Assembly: GCA_013054445.1 (NCBI GenBank)
Contig: JAAMPI010000615.1
Coordinates: forward strand, 1-30,166
Origin: Cudoniella acicularis
Taxonomy: Eukaryota > Ascomycota > Leotiomycetes > Helotiales > Helotiaceae
Direction: 5' to 3'
DNA: 30,166 nucleotides
Of the stretch, positions 20,920 to 30,166 are shown in pieces. The notes under the pieces were generated by a model. That model made no database searches, had not been told where the DNA came from, and was given only the letters and a program-made list of their open reading frames with translations. How positions within the stretch are numbered: position 1 is the first letter of the stretch; each line of letters starts with the position of its first letter. The position numbers were made by a program, and so were the translations under genes.

Positions 20920-22919
20920 ATGAGCTATACCATGGATTATGAAGAAGACATGGCCGCTATGGAGGAAGAAGATGTACCTCTGGATTCGCAAGCCTCGAAC
21001 GATGATGACAACAACGACGACAACGATAACAACGATGACAATAACAATAGTGATAATAATAATAATAACGACAATAACGATAATAACGACGACAATGATA
21101 ATAATAATAACGATAATAACAACGACAGTGATAATAACAACGACAGTGATAATAACAGCGACAGTGATAATAATAACGACAGTGATAATAACAGCGACAG
21201 TGATAATAACGATAATAATGATAATAACAACGATAATAATAATAATAATAATAACAACAGTAATAATAACGATAATAACAACGACAGTGATATTCCTAAG
21301 GAGATTGCACGGCGACAGCGCCTCAAAGATACAAAGAAAGGCAAACAACCACAGCAGCATGAAAAACTCGATATCGCGGTAAATGAACAAGCTATCAGGT
21401 ACGATACAGGCTATGGAGAACATCGCCAAAAGTTCTGCCATGTATTCCTTCCAACTCCCTCGAATACCAAACCAAAGGCAGGCTTTTCCCCATATCCAAT
21501 GGATCGTTTGTTTAGCACTGAGTTCAAGGGGACTCAACACGACAACCAAGAGTATCTCATAGTTGGCGTCCATGCTCCTGTGTACGGCGAAGACATCATA
21601 GCCCCTTGAAAAGGCAAGAAATCGAATGGCATCTTAGCGAATGATGGTGGACAAATCGGAGTTGTGATTGTTGCAAAAAGTGGTCTCAAACAGATAAAAT
21701 ATTTCCAGGTGTACGAAAATGATGGCAATATCAAGTTGTTCAGTATCGACTTCCCGAAAATATTTATATTTACAGAGTTCTCATCGAAAGCGTCGATCAC
21801 CGAAAAAGGAGACACCAAAACCCTCACCAATTGGAGGGACAAGAGACAGGCTTGGGCTGAAGCGATCAAGAAACATCTGCGAGGCGGAGATGCAACAGGA
21901 GAGAACGGCGATGCCGATGAGGACCTTATTCAACGACGTCGAAAATTGAACAGAGGAGATTTAGCCGACCGTCTCCGAATAACTCTTCCGACCAGAAAAC
22001 GACTCTTGCCTCATGTATTAGCCAACGTCGCCGCAATCTTGAATGGAAATACTGAAGCAATTGACACAATGCGGGCCGTTTTAGTGGAGGAATTCCCAGA
22101 TATCCTCCAGCTAACGCCGTCACAAATCATTGATCAATATTTCGATCTTAATTTCGACAGCAGCTTATATCCTATCCAGGAGCGTGAGACAGAGCAGCAT
22201 AAGGCCTTCTTGAAAGAGAATAAGAGAGAGATCGACGATTTAAAGGTGGTGTTGAGCCCCAGTGAGCTCCTTTTGTGCAAAAAGGTGAAGGAAACTGTCG
22301 AGGTTTGTTCAATTATCAAACCCTCCACAGGTGCTGGCATAGCTAACAAGATTATCGTTGTTTAGGCCCTTTATCGCATTAAATTGTCAATGACACAGTA
22401 CGCTTTCTTGCGCTCAAGCTTAAAGGAATTGGAATTATGGATTGAGCCGCACTTAGCCCAGAAATTTTTCGCCATGGCAGTTACTATGTTTGGTTGGGAA
22501 ACACTACACAATTCGAAGTCGAGTGTATGGTATAATTCTTGAGAACCATAGAAGTATGTAGCGCTAGGGGTTCTTTAGGTATGCCTCGTGGAATGAATAG
22601 CTCTCACGCGCTTGTCCCGAGTACGAAGGCAATGGTATCCCTCCTATAGGCTATATTAGTGTGTCTCTAGAATATACTCGAAGAGAATCGATTGGAGCTC
22701 GCTGCCTTGAAAGCTAGCCTGGATGGCAAAACCCCTGCTTCTTCATTCGAAGAAATCTGGCAGATCTATAGAGATGCATCAGATGTCGATACAAGTCGGC
22801 AAATGATGGTCGAGGTCTGTAACTTTCTACTTGAGCAAAGCAGGAAATCATTGAAAGCCAGAGTGGTGGGACTCGAGAAGGTAATTGAGATCATCGCGGA
22901 TGCGATTAACCAGCTGTAG
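20920..22919 (+). pseudogene. Asp/Asn-repeat hypothetical gene with an in-frame TGA
   Basis: The reconstructed gene has exon 1 20920-22302, exon 2 22366-22524 and exon 3 22671-22919. Introns are 22303-22365 (GTTTGT, branch GCTAAC, TTTAG) and 22525-22670 (GTATGG...CTCTAG), both in phase. The frame is 597 codons long, but codon 230 is TGA (21607-21609). Coding character continues through it without a frame change (HAPVYGEDIIAP, stop, KGKKSNGILANDGGQIGVV). The N-terminus is acidic, residues about 27-125 are an Asp/Asn/Ser repeat, and after that the protein looks globular (HRQKFCHVFLPTP, FSIDFPKIFIFTEF). The C-terminus is helical (EENRLELAALKASLDG, NFLLEQSRKS, EKVIEIIADAINQL) and homologous to the relic at 4389-4558. 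I recognise no family. A weak alternative is a 114-bp in-frame intron 21580-21693 (GTGTAC...AACAG) that would remove the stop, but it has no branch site. Confidence 0.68.
21001..21294 (+). repeat. Asp/Asn codon repeat with 18-bp minisatellite core
   Basis: Almost only GAT, GAC, AAT and AAC codons with some AGT and AGC. Five consecutive 18-bp units (21112-21201) encode D-N-N-[NS]-D-S with small silent or Asn/Ser changes. The unit length keeps the frame, and the opposite strand is free of stops only because of this composition. Confidence 0.9.
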
Positions 22920-23538
22920 GGGTCGACCATCTGAGGGGAGACACGATACTGCGCGTAAAAAAGACATCACATAGTAATCGGCTCAGTCGTATGAAGGGAT
23001 TCTGCAAGGGCTTAACAAAAATCACACAGATACTACTTAAAATACAAATAAACTTACTTCATTTTCTTCTTTAATTACGATGTGTGTAAGCCGCTCTCCT
23101 ACTATAAGTATCCTAACTAGCCTTTAGTAACCTTTCTAGACCTTAAGAAAACGTAGGCAGGGTATTAGTATAGATTATTAAACGAATAATAGTAGAAAAG
23201 AGTGTTTTTTTATTTAATAGACTTATATAGTATAATCTAGAGCGTGGTGTTTGCTATGCTAAGTTTAGCGCTTACTACATTAGGCAAGGCGCGTACACAG
23301 GCTTGGTGCCGCTTTTCCCTACCTAATGCCACTGTAACAGAGTATCATCGCTAGAATTCAAGTGTATGATACATTCTCATATTATTCGGAGTTGATACAG
23401 TACTTAGCTTGTTTAGCTACCTTAGCTTCTTACGTTACTAGCTTATTAGCCTTAGCTTCCTTCTGTCTCTAATGCTTGTCCCGTAGTCGATGAGCCTTCC
23501 TAAGGGTATAGAGTTATCTACTCAATTAACGAAAGAAT
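22920..23538. other. AT-rich decayed non-coding DNA
   Basis: No open frame is found. The stretch is rich in TA dinucleotides and words such as TTAGTATAG, CTAGCTTA and TATAGTATAATC, typical of repeats hit by RIP (C-to-T at CpA). It ends at the stop of the Uma2-like gene. I could not identify the parent element. Confidence 0.5.
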
Positions 23539-24833
23539 TCATTCCTGATATTCTCCACCATCATCTATATACATTCTCTTAGCATCACCCCCCTCCGCAT
23601 CCACATACTGTTGCTCGTCCTCCGACGCTAATTCCTCTGGAGGTGTCTTAACCCTCTTTCGCTTCCTTGTTCCCGGAGGTAACGTAATCATGTGTCCAGG
23701 TGTGTGAGTTATACTCTGCCCAGTTTTGCTAGTTATTGCCTCCGTCACAATATCGCACAGCCGTGATGATGGGATATAAATACGATTCAAGTGGTCGATT
23801 GGAATATTTCGAGTTGTAGTCGCGAAATCCTGTAAAAACAATTCTAACCCAGCTTGGATGTCCATAGTCGCCTGACCGTCTTTATTACGAAATTCCTAAA
23901 ATATGTTAGCAATAGGTAAGTGTAAATTAAGGCTTCACTATACCCTTTCTGTCACCTTTTGGACGCATTCCAAATGCTCACTCCCATGGTCCATCACAAT
24001 TTCTGGTCGCCAGATCGAGATACCTGCCTTCTCTTGCTGATAATCCAAACCTAAACCAACAACTATACGGATGTTTCCATCAGAGCCAAGGATATACCGC
24101 TCAGCGAGATCTCTCAAATCCTTCTTCTTTTGTGAATATGCCACCTCTAGCACTACACCAGGATATTTGTCTTCGCGATCCCCAAATGCAGCATCAGGTT
24201 CATGAGTGTCATATCTAGCGGTGGCGCTACTCTCTCTAGAAGCATGCCCGTCACCGTCTTGTATATGTGCATCTTTACGGCTATCCTCTTCATCGGAGTC
24301 CTCTACAACCAATTCTAGACGAGGTGAGCCGAGATGTTTGATATCCGCGGCCGGGGCAATCATTTGCAGCTGCTTTTCTATTTCCGAAACAACTCGTGCA
24401 ATGATGTATTCGTGAGTAGATGTAGGTATTCGAAGGATAAACAGGTTCCGATACGCAAAGTAGCCGTAGCTATAATACGTGACTAAGTCGGCCTTCATCA
24501 CACGTTACGTATACTATATATCGTGAGCACATACCGGATTTTCTCCTCGAAATAGCTCCGTAGGCTGTCCTCTACCTTGATCTCCGCAAGCAGTGTCTGG
24601 AAGTCGCTATGTGCAAGGGAAAAGGTAAGCCACGACTGGCAGGGTGGGCGGCCAGACCGGACGTCCTGAATAATGTCAATGATGCGCGAGACTTCCTCGT
24701 TTCTTAGCAGAGTATTTAGGCCAGTCGGCGGAGAGGAGGTTGCAGAGGAGGGCAAGGACGAGTCGCCGAAGCTGTTAGGTGGCGTAATAACTGACAGCGT
24801 AGGCAGATGTTGAAAGCCAAGGTTTTTCGACAT
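23539..24833 (-). CDS. Uma2-like PD-(D/E)XK nuclease-fold protein, fungal expanded family
   Basis: Exons are 24535-24833, 23944-24469 and 23539-23895. Introns are 24470-24534 (GTATGT...TATAG) and 23896-23943 (GTATAG, branch GCTAAC, TTTAG), both in phase. The product is 393 aa with no internal stop. Residues 1-60 are Ser/Pro-rich. The core (about 101-300) has LFILRIPTSTHEYIIARVV, then GSPRLELV, a PD pair (191-192), YPGVVLEVAYSQKKKDL (202-218, E208), LAERYILGSDGNIRIVVGL and ISIWRPEIV. The PD...E-V-A-x-S...K spacing and the following helix and strand match the Uma2/type II restriction endonuclease-like fold. The tail has a basic patch (TRKRKRVK) that could be a nuclear localisation signal. From memory, related uncharacterised proteins are numerous in Leotiomycetes. 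Activity and target are unknown. Confidence 0.8.
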
Positions 24834-26418
24834 TCTTAGCGTATAGTAACAACATAGTGCGATTATAAGCGTATAACAGGAGTGTGCGAAAATAGGTAGC
24901 AGTGTCGATGTTGTTCTTTGGATAGAACTAGAGACAAGAAGATGGACTGTGATGCGCCTAATGTCCTGCCTAAGGCATTAACTCTGTACTTCTGTACATC
25001 CTGGCCTAGTGAGATTGGTGTTCCGATGATCAGCAGGTAGGCGAGAGCTAGGCTCTACACGTGATAATGTTTAGGGGTTTGACCCCGCATAAAACAGCGA
25101 CCAAACCCGCCGAAAACAGTAGATCTAACACCACAACACCGCCTAATATTATAAAAGATTAAGATATTCTTTATATATTAGAACAGATAGATTAAGTATA
25201 AAGAGCTAAGTAGATAATACTTTTACAATAAAATATTTAAGTTATATCCTCACTTAGTCTAGCTTTAAAAGCACCACCTTCCTATATATAAGAGGCTTCC
25301 CCTACTAAGATCTAGTCTTCTTCTTCTCCTAAAGTCAATCCTGTATTCTTTTTATCTAAGTACCTCAACTCTCGGTCTTACAGAAGCGTTTTGTCTATTT
25401 CCGACTATATTTCAAGTAGGCGGGGTCAGCTTACTACCCCGCACCTACAAGTAACGATTGTGTTTCCAGTGGTCCGTGCTGCGGAGTCACCTACAACACT
25501 TCAAAGAACAAACATTTTATTATTTTCGAATCTTATCGAAAAGAAGTCATTGTTACTAAATTTGTACTGCCTTTCTTCATTGCTCCTTCAGGTAATTTTT
25601 TGAGTTTGTGGACATTTAATTATTTTGAAGTGTTTAATATAATGCCGTGAGCTGGGCTGCTAAATACCTATGTAGTTGTTGGCTTGGAAATTTTCCCAGC
25701 CGTGTAGGGATTATCGAATTGATTATTATACATTATATTGACAAAATTACGTAGCTTTGTCAAGCGGCATTTACACAATGAGAAGCGCGTATAATCTCAC
25801 ATAAGAACTCACGATAGGAGATGTATTCACTGACTCACACAAGGAAAGGCACTCATAACAGGAGACGCATTCAAGGTTCAAACCATCAGAGGGATTTGCC
25901 AGCTTATTTCTAGGTTCTCTCCCGTGTTGCCCTGCTGCTTGTCGTGCTTCGTCTAAGTTCTGACTGTATAAGAGGTACCCACATATTGACAGAGGGAACT
26001 TCGGAGACAGGGTACATATAAAAGGAGTGATAATTATAAATCTATACGGTAGGTGCCATCATATTTCAAGGACCCGAGGGTCTTTTACTGCATTTACTAC
26101 ACCTATCTTACACTCAAAGGTGTTAGCACTATAATTCAATTTCTGGTATATTAGAAAAAACTGGAAAGTTGCAAGAAAGTATTATCCGACGCGTTTATTG
26201 TACTTGTACACCCACGCACGTGTCTCGCGCTACTGTCGCTTGACAATCCTCCTCATTTTCTCCTGCGTTCGATTGCAAATTCCCTGTATTCTGGCCACGA
26301 TAATCCGTAGGCTGCAACACAATACCGTCCGAGGGTCGAAATACTTTCAATCAGCCCACGCACTACTTATACCAAATACACCTGCGCCGGCTCACGTTGT
26401 GCCTGAAACCCTCACTCA
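24834..26418. other. AT-rich decayed non-coding DNA
   Basis: No gene is supported. 25080-25330 is strongly AT-rich with TTAGAACAGATAGATTAAG-like text that looks RIP-affected. 25400-26400 is mixed and has a TATAAAAG word near 26016, about 400 bp before the P450 start. Small ORFs here are not convincing. Confidence 0.45.
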
Positions 26419-28235
26419 ATGACTGCCACCAAATTGGAAAATGCTTTTTCTTGGGTTCAGTTGAAGGTTCCGACCCTTGGCCCGATTTCTCTGCTTTTTA
26501 CCGGAGTCGCCCTTTGGTTGGGTTGGTGGACCTGGAGACTTCTCCCCAGCGTTCCGCCCAAGAGAGCCACGAGAGCTGCCTTATTGGATTCTGGGTAAGC
26601 AGCTTGTCACTAGAAATCCGTATCTGGCTCATCATTAATTCTGGTGCTAGTCGTTGGTCATATTATGGCCATGTTTATAGATTCTAATAGGTTTTTCACT
26701 CTTGCCAGGTATGTGAATATTTACAGTTTATATTATACTTTTAATTCACTCTATTGAATGCGTAGTCTTCGGCTCTCAAGCCCTATTTTGAATATTTTGC
26801 AATGATGGCAGCTAACAATTCTTTTTCTGAGAATATTTTGGAAACACCCGCGACATCTTCTCCATCACCATCATAGGGCAGGAACTTTACATCTTGACCT
26901 CACCCAAAGATGTTCTTTCCATTTACAAAAACTCGAAAACACTGGGTTTCTACCTCATAATCCGGGAAATAATGGCGAGTTTCGGCCTCATACCCTCGAC
27001 ACCGGACCGTATGTTTCAAGAAACATTCGACGGGAAATCTTGGATGGATATCTGCCATGAGAACTTCAAACTCCAAATACACCCGGGAGAAAAGCTTAAA
27101 GAGCTTCACTCGACCTTTCTAGGTAACATCGACAAATCTCTTCAGTGGGACAGGCTTTCTGGTTCTATGGTTTTATCAAACACGGGTGATGAGGAGAAGG
27201 TTGTTTCCCTGTATAAATGGTGCGCAGAAGTCCTCATCTCCTCCACCACACGTGCATTTTTCGGCGACGCAATATTTGAAGTTGATCCAAACTTACTGAA
27301 GGATTTCTTCATCTTTGATACACAGGCCTGGAAACTCAGTTATTAGTACCCTTATTTTGCAGCGAGGGATATGTATGATGCGAGAGCTAAGGGAGAAGCT
27401 GCGTTTGCGTAGTACCTTGCGTTGCAGGAGGAGCAGAGACAAGATGCTTCCTGGATTGCGGGGGTTATTGAGGAAGGTATTAAGGGGCTTGGAATCCATG
27501 AAGAATCCCAAGCAAGCTCAATGCTTTACGTGCTGTTTCGATTGTGAGTAATTTCCTTCTTCAAAATAATCCCCTAATTCCGAAATGTTACTTCCAGAAG
27601 ATCGCTAACAACAATAACCCAGAATCAACACAAATGCCTACCGCCTCTGCTTCTGGTGTCTCGCCCACCTCCCACACAACAAAGTCCTCCTCGCCGAAAT
27701 AATAGCCGAAATCCAACCCGCCTTCCAAATAGATGGAAAAATCAACATGTCCTACCTCCTCGAACACTGTCCTATCCTTGCTTCGCTCTACGAGGAAATT
27801 CTCCGCATCTCAAACTACCCCATCGGCGTCCGAGTCGTAACCTCCGAGGTGGTGGTAGGAGATAAGCTCTTGAGACCTGGAAGGCAACTCCTCATGCCAT
27901 ATGCACAAATGCATTTCAATCCAGAAGTATTTAGTTCCGATGCTGGTGAGTTTGAGGCGAAGCATCTTTTACACAACAAGAACTTCGTGCGAAGCACAAG
28001 TTATCGACCCTTTAGTGGTGGTTCGACACAATGTCCAGGCAGGTTTCTGGCTCGGCACGAGGTATACATGTTTTTGGCCCAGCTTCTCAATCGCTTCGAC
28101 ATCACCTTAGCGGCATGGAATGGCAATAAGGCTTCATTTCCAAAGATGGATGGGGAAATTCCTTCTGGTGGGGTGATGGGACCAGCTATTAGAGAGGATG
28201 TTGTCGTTAAGGTTAGGAGTAAGAGAAGGATTTGA
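26419..28235 (+). pseudogene. Cytochrome P450 pseudogene
   Basis: Exon 1 (26419-26594) encodes a membrane anchor (PISLLFTGVALWLGWWTW) and the PSVPPKR hinge. The intron 26595-26650 joins in phase to exon 2 (26651-26708; RWSYYGHVY, then DSNRFFTLAR in another frame). Exon 3 runs from about 26832 to 27543 and exon 4 is 27623-28235; the intron between them (27544-27622) joins in phase as FRLINTNAYRLCFW. P450 landmarks are YEEILR (ExxR), YRPFSGGSTQCPGRF (heme-Cys loop) and an N-T-N-A-Y I-helix instead of the usual A-G-x-[DE]-T, as in CYP7/CYP8-like fungal P450s. Lesions are a frameshift in exon 2 (GHVY to DSNRF, one base short modulo three), an unresolved phase at the exon 3 acceptor, and two in-frame TAGs at 27344-27346 and 27410-27412 with coding sequence continuing after each. 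The rest is intact, so inactivation looks recent. Confidence 0.85.
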
Positions 28236-29673
28236 AATGAGAGTGAGGAAGAAGGGAAGTAGGCTGTGTTTTTGTATCTTTGACTGAATGAATGGATAGT
28301 CTGTTTCACGTCCCTAGGATTATGTAGGTGGCCCTTTTATAGTAAATGGTGAATTCGTTTCGACTACTTACTATAAGAAAGGATTCAAAAAAAATTGGCT
28401 TCGCGGAAAAGTGGCTAGAACATTTCAAAATTAATAAATAACTGTTGAATTAAAAAACTATCCAAGTTAATAAAATGAACGGAATATTAAAGGATATTTA
28501 TTTTATATGCTTTTGATAACATCACAAAGTGATATGGTGGGAATCTTTTAAAGTGTTGTGAGTGAGTGCGTTGTGGCACGGACTACTACTAAGTTATTGT
28601 ATTTCTCAATGCGAATCTCCTTTGCCTTTATAACCTCTCACTTCTAATTATCTGGTGCATGTCCACGTCGAACACTTGGTGCCTTCATCGCGGTGACCGC
28701 GTGTTAAAATAATTTAACATTATTTCTTGAAAGCTACTTGGTAGTGATTGATACATCAGTGTCGGTCCATCTACCGTACATCGGTCGGATTCACCTCGTT
28801 CTCCCACCCCAAACAAGAACTTCGCTACCCCCGCAGCTAACCCCCCCGTCCCCCCAAAAAACATATAAAAAAATACAAATTAACAAAAAAAAAAGGCAAA
28901 ACTTCGACCAGGCCCCATTCAGGACTCTGAAACTGAATAAAGACCGGGCGAAACCGACCTTCTATTACTACTAGCCCTTCCTTTGCTTTATATCCCTACC
29001 GAACACAATTAGATTAGAGCCATCTAACCAGATGGTCCACCCCTGTGTTTGTATCCAGAAAATGGTCATTTGGATTTATAGATAGATGTTAGGTAAGAGT
29101 GAGTTTATGGACGGGTCGAATCGAGGATGTGTCGACGTGTGCCGAGAGGAAAGGAGAGCAGAGAGAGGTAGGTATTTGATTGTTGTTAACTCTTCAAGCT
29201 TTGCAATTCCTCTGGTTTTAGGAGACTCGCCAATGAAGAATCAGCGCGGTCAGCATTTTGAGACTAAATGAGTAGGAGATCGAAAACAATGAATAAAATT
29301 TCCGCAAGCGGCAGAGTCAACTGCGCTTGTGGGAAAGGGGCCTGCATTCCGTGTGATCTTTCTCTCCTGTCCGCACCTTCCGCCTAGAATTTAAACCTTC
29401 TGTGTTAGAAGGAAGGAGACATTCCGTTAACAGCAAGAGCCAGCACAAGACACTTCCAGGTTGCGCCTTCCCACTTCGAGTTGTAGTATCACTTGGAAAG
29501 AACGAAATAGGGAAGAGGTATTGGTTTAAGCTTCTTGTTCAAAAAGACGTTACGTTGTGAGAGATTGATGAGCTTTTAGTATTGATTTGTAGTTTAGAGT
29601 CTATCTGACTAATTTTATAATACGAATCTTCCAGCAAGCATACCACTCCTTGAGGTACTGCTCCTTGTGAATG
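28236..29673. other. Intergenic, no gene seen
   Basis: Mostly non-coding. It includes poly-C and poly-A runs near 28845-28890 and an AT-rich stretch near 28380-28520. Nothing in it looks like a coding exon or RNA gene. Confidence 0.5.
28689..28701. promoter_or_regulatory. Inverted repeat containing CGG-N3-CCG
   Basis: CGCGGT-g-ACCGCG is a perfect 6-bp inverted repeat with one central base, and inside it is CGGtgaCCG. Zn(II)2Cys6 transcription factors commonly bind CGG triplets in such inverted spacing (family knowledge). A second inverted repeat, GTTAAA-ataa-TTTAAC, follows at once. No gene with a supported start lies next to it. Confidence 0.2.
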
Positions 29674-29822
29674 CTAAGTATTCCAGAAGTTGTGAGTCGC
29701 TCAGCTCTCGAGAGGCTTATTCAGCTGTGTAATTTGCTGAGTATGCCGCAGTTTCTCTCACTCTCAGCTCTCAAAAACTTGACAGGCTAGCAGAAAGTTC
29801 TGAGTATCCCAGAAGTTGTGAG
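29674..29822 (+). repeat. Short direct repeats
   Basis: A 23-bp word occurs at 29674-29696 and 29800-29822 with two mismatches (core CCAGAAGTTGTGAG). A partial third copy (GCTGAGTATGCCGCAG) lies near 29736-29751, and CAGCTCTC is also repeated in between. This looks like a small decayed tandem array with a unit of about 60 bp. Confidence 0.5.
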
Positions 29823-29833
29823 CCTCCCAACCC

Positions 29834-30166
29834 TCACCGACTCCTCTTCCTCTTCCTCGTGCCCATCACCGAAACAAAACCAGCAGAGCGATCCACACCA
29901 CCACCAACCTTCTCCATCCAGCACCAATCGCACCGGCACTGCAACCAATCGCCGTGCGAGGTATCCAAGACCTCCTTATCCTCGACTTCCACGAGATCCT
30001 CGTCCTCATCGGACGCACTACCACCAATCTCAACTTCCTCATACTTAACCCCCGTTTTAAGAAAGAACTCCGGGAGCTTCGCAACTTCCAAAATCGTAAC
30101 ACTCACAAGCGGAGTGTCCATTTTAGCAGCCGCTTTCAGGACAGCTTGCACTTCAGAAGAGGAAGG
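29834..30166 (-). CDS. Partial hypothetical ORF running off the right edge
   Basis: The minus-strand frame is open from the window edge (30166) to TAG at 29834. The visible part includes MDTPLVSVTILEVAKLPEFF (Met at 30119-30121), KTGVKYEEVEIGG, then a strongly acidic patch and a Cys/Trp cluster (WLQCRCDWCWMEK). The end TRKRKRSR is basic. The true 5' end may lie outside the window, and an intron may remove part of the tail. No family is recognised. Confidence 0.4.
   Translation of the reverse strand, partial: PSSSEVQAVLKAAAKMDTPLVSVTILEVAKLPEFFLKTGVKYEEVEIGGSASDEDEDLVEVEDKEVLDTSHGDWLQCRCDWCWMEKVGGGVDRSAGFVSVMGTRKRKRSR

Noticed and set aside
20848..21573. Long minus-strand ORF of hydrophobic Ile/Val residues
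   Set aside because: It is the antisense shadow of the Asp/Asn codon repeat. The reverse complement of GAT/AAT codons has no stops, which explains its openness.

Overview
The window looks like nuclear DNA of a filamentous ascomycete (Pezizomycotina; Leotiomycetes is my best guess from the look of the hypothetical proteins, not shown by the sequence). Reasons: genes on both strands with short spliceosomal introns (mostly 46-115 bp, GTRNGN donors, CTAAC/CTAAT-like branch sites, YAG acceptors), no operons, fungal-type proteins (long-chain alcohol oxidase, FYVE protein, Arl3-type GTPase, small beta-carbonic anhydrase), and AT-rich decayed stretches of the kind left by repeat-induced point mutation (RIP).

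Left part (1-6016): an acidic Cys/His protein (63-1409, -), a fungal hypothetical protein (2690-4216, +), a short decayed coding remnant (4389-4558, +), a small helical hypothetical protein (4966-5367, -) and a NADAR-domain gene (5482-6016, -) whose conserved C-terminus lies just behind an in-frame TAG.

Middle housekeeping block (6893-13679): a four-exon polytopic membrane protein with two AT-hooks in its tail (-), an Arl3/ARFRP1 GTPase (+), a five-exon beta-carbonic anhydrase (-) and a two-exon FYVE-finger protein (-). All four can be spliced in silico into uninterrupted frames. They are general cell functions (Golgi trafficking, CO2/bicarbonate, PI3P-endosome binding) with no sign of a joint pathway.

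13680-17116 is mostly gene-poor, with two weak ORF candidates. 17117-19761 (+) is a seven-exon GMC-type long-chain fatty alcohol oxidase with intact FAD-binding and catalytic motifs.

Right accessory part (19762-30166): a hypothetical gene with a long Asp/Asn repeat and an in-frame TGA (20920-22919, +). Its last exon is homologous to the remnant at 4389-4558. Then comes an intact three-exon Uma2-like PD-(D/E)XK protein (23539-24833, -) sitting between AT-rich decayed DNA, a P450 pseudogene with two in-frame TAGs and a frameshift (26419-28235, +), a long non-coding stretch with small direct repeats, and a partial ORF running off the right edge (-). The main theme of this part is gene decay and lineage-specific hypothetical families. 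No CRISPR, rRNA, tRNA or complete transposon was seen.

All exon structures were worked out by eye from frame continuity and splice signals. No database search or RNA data were available.
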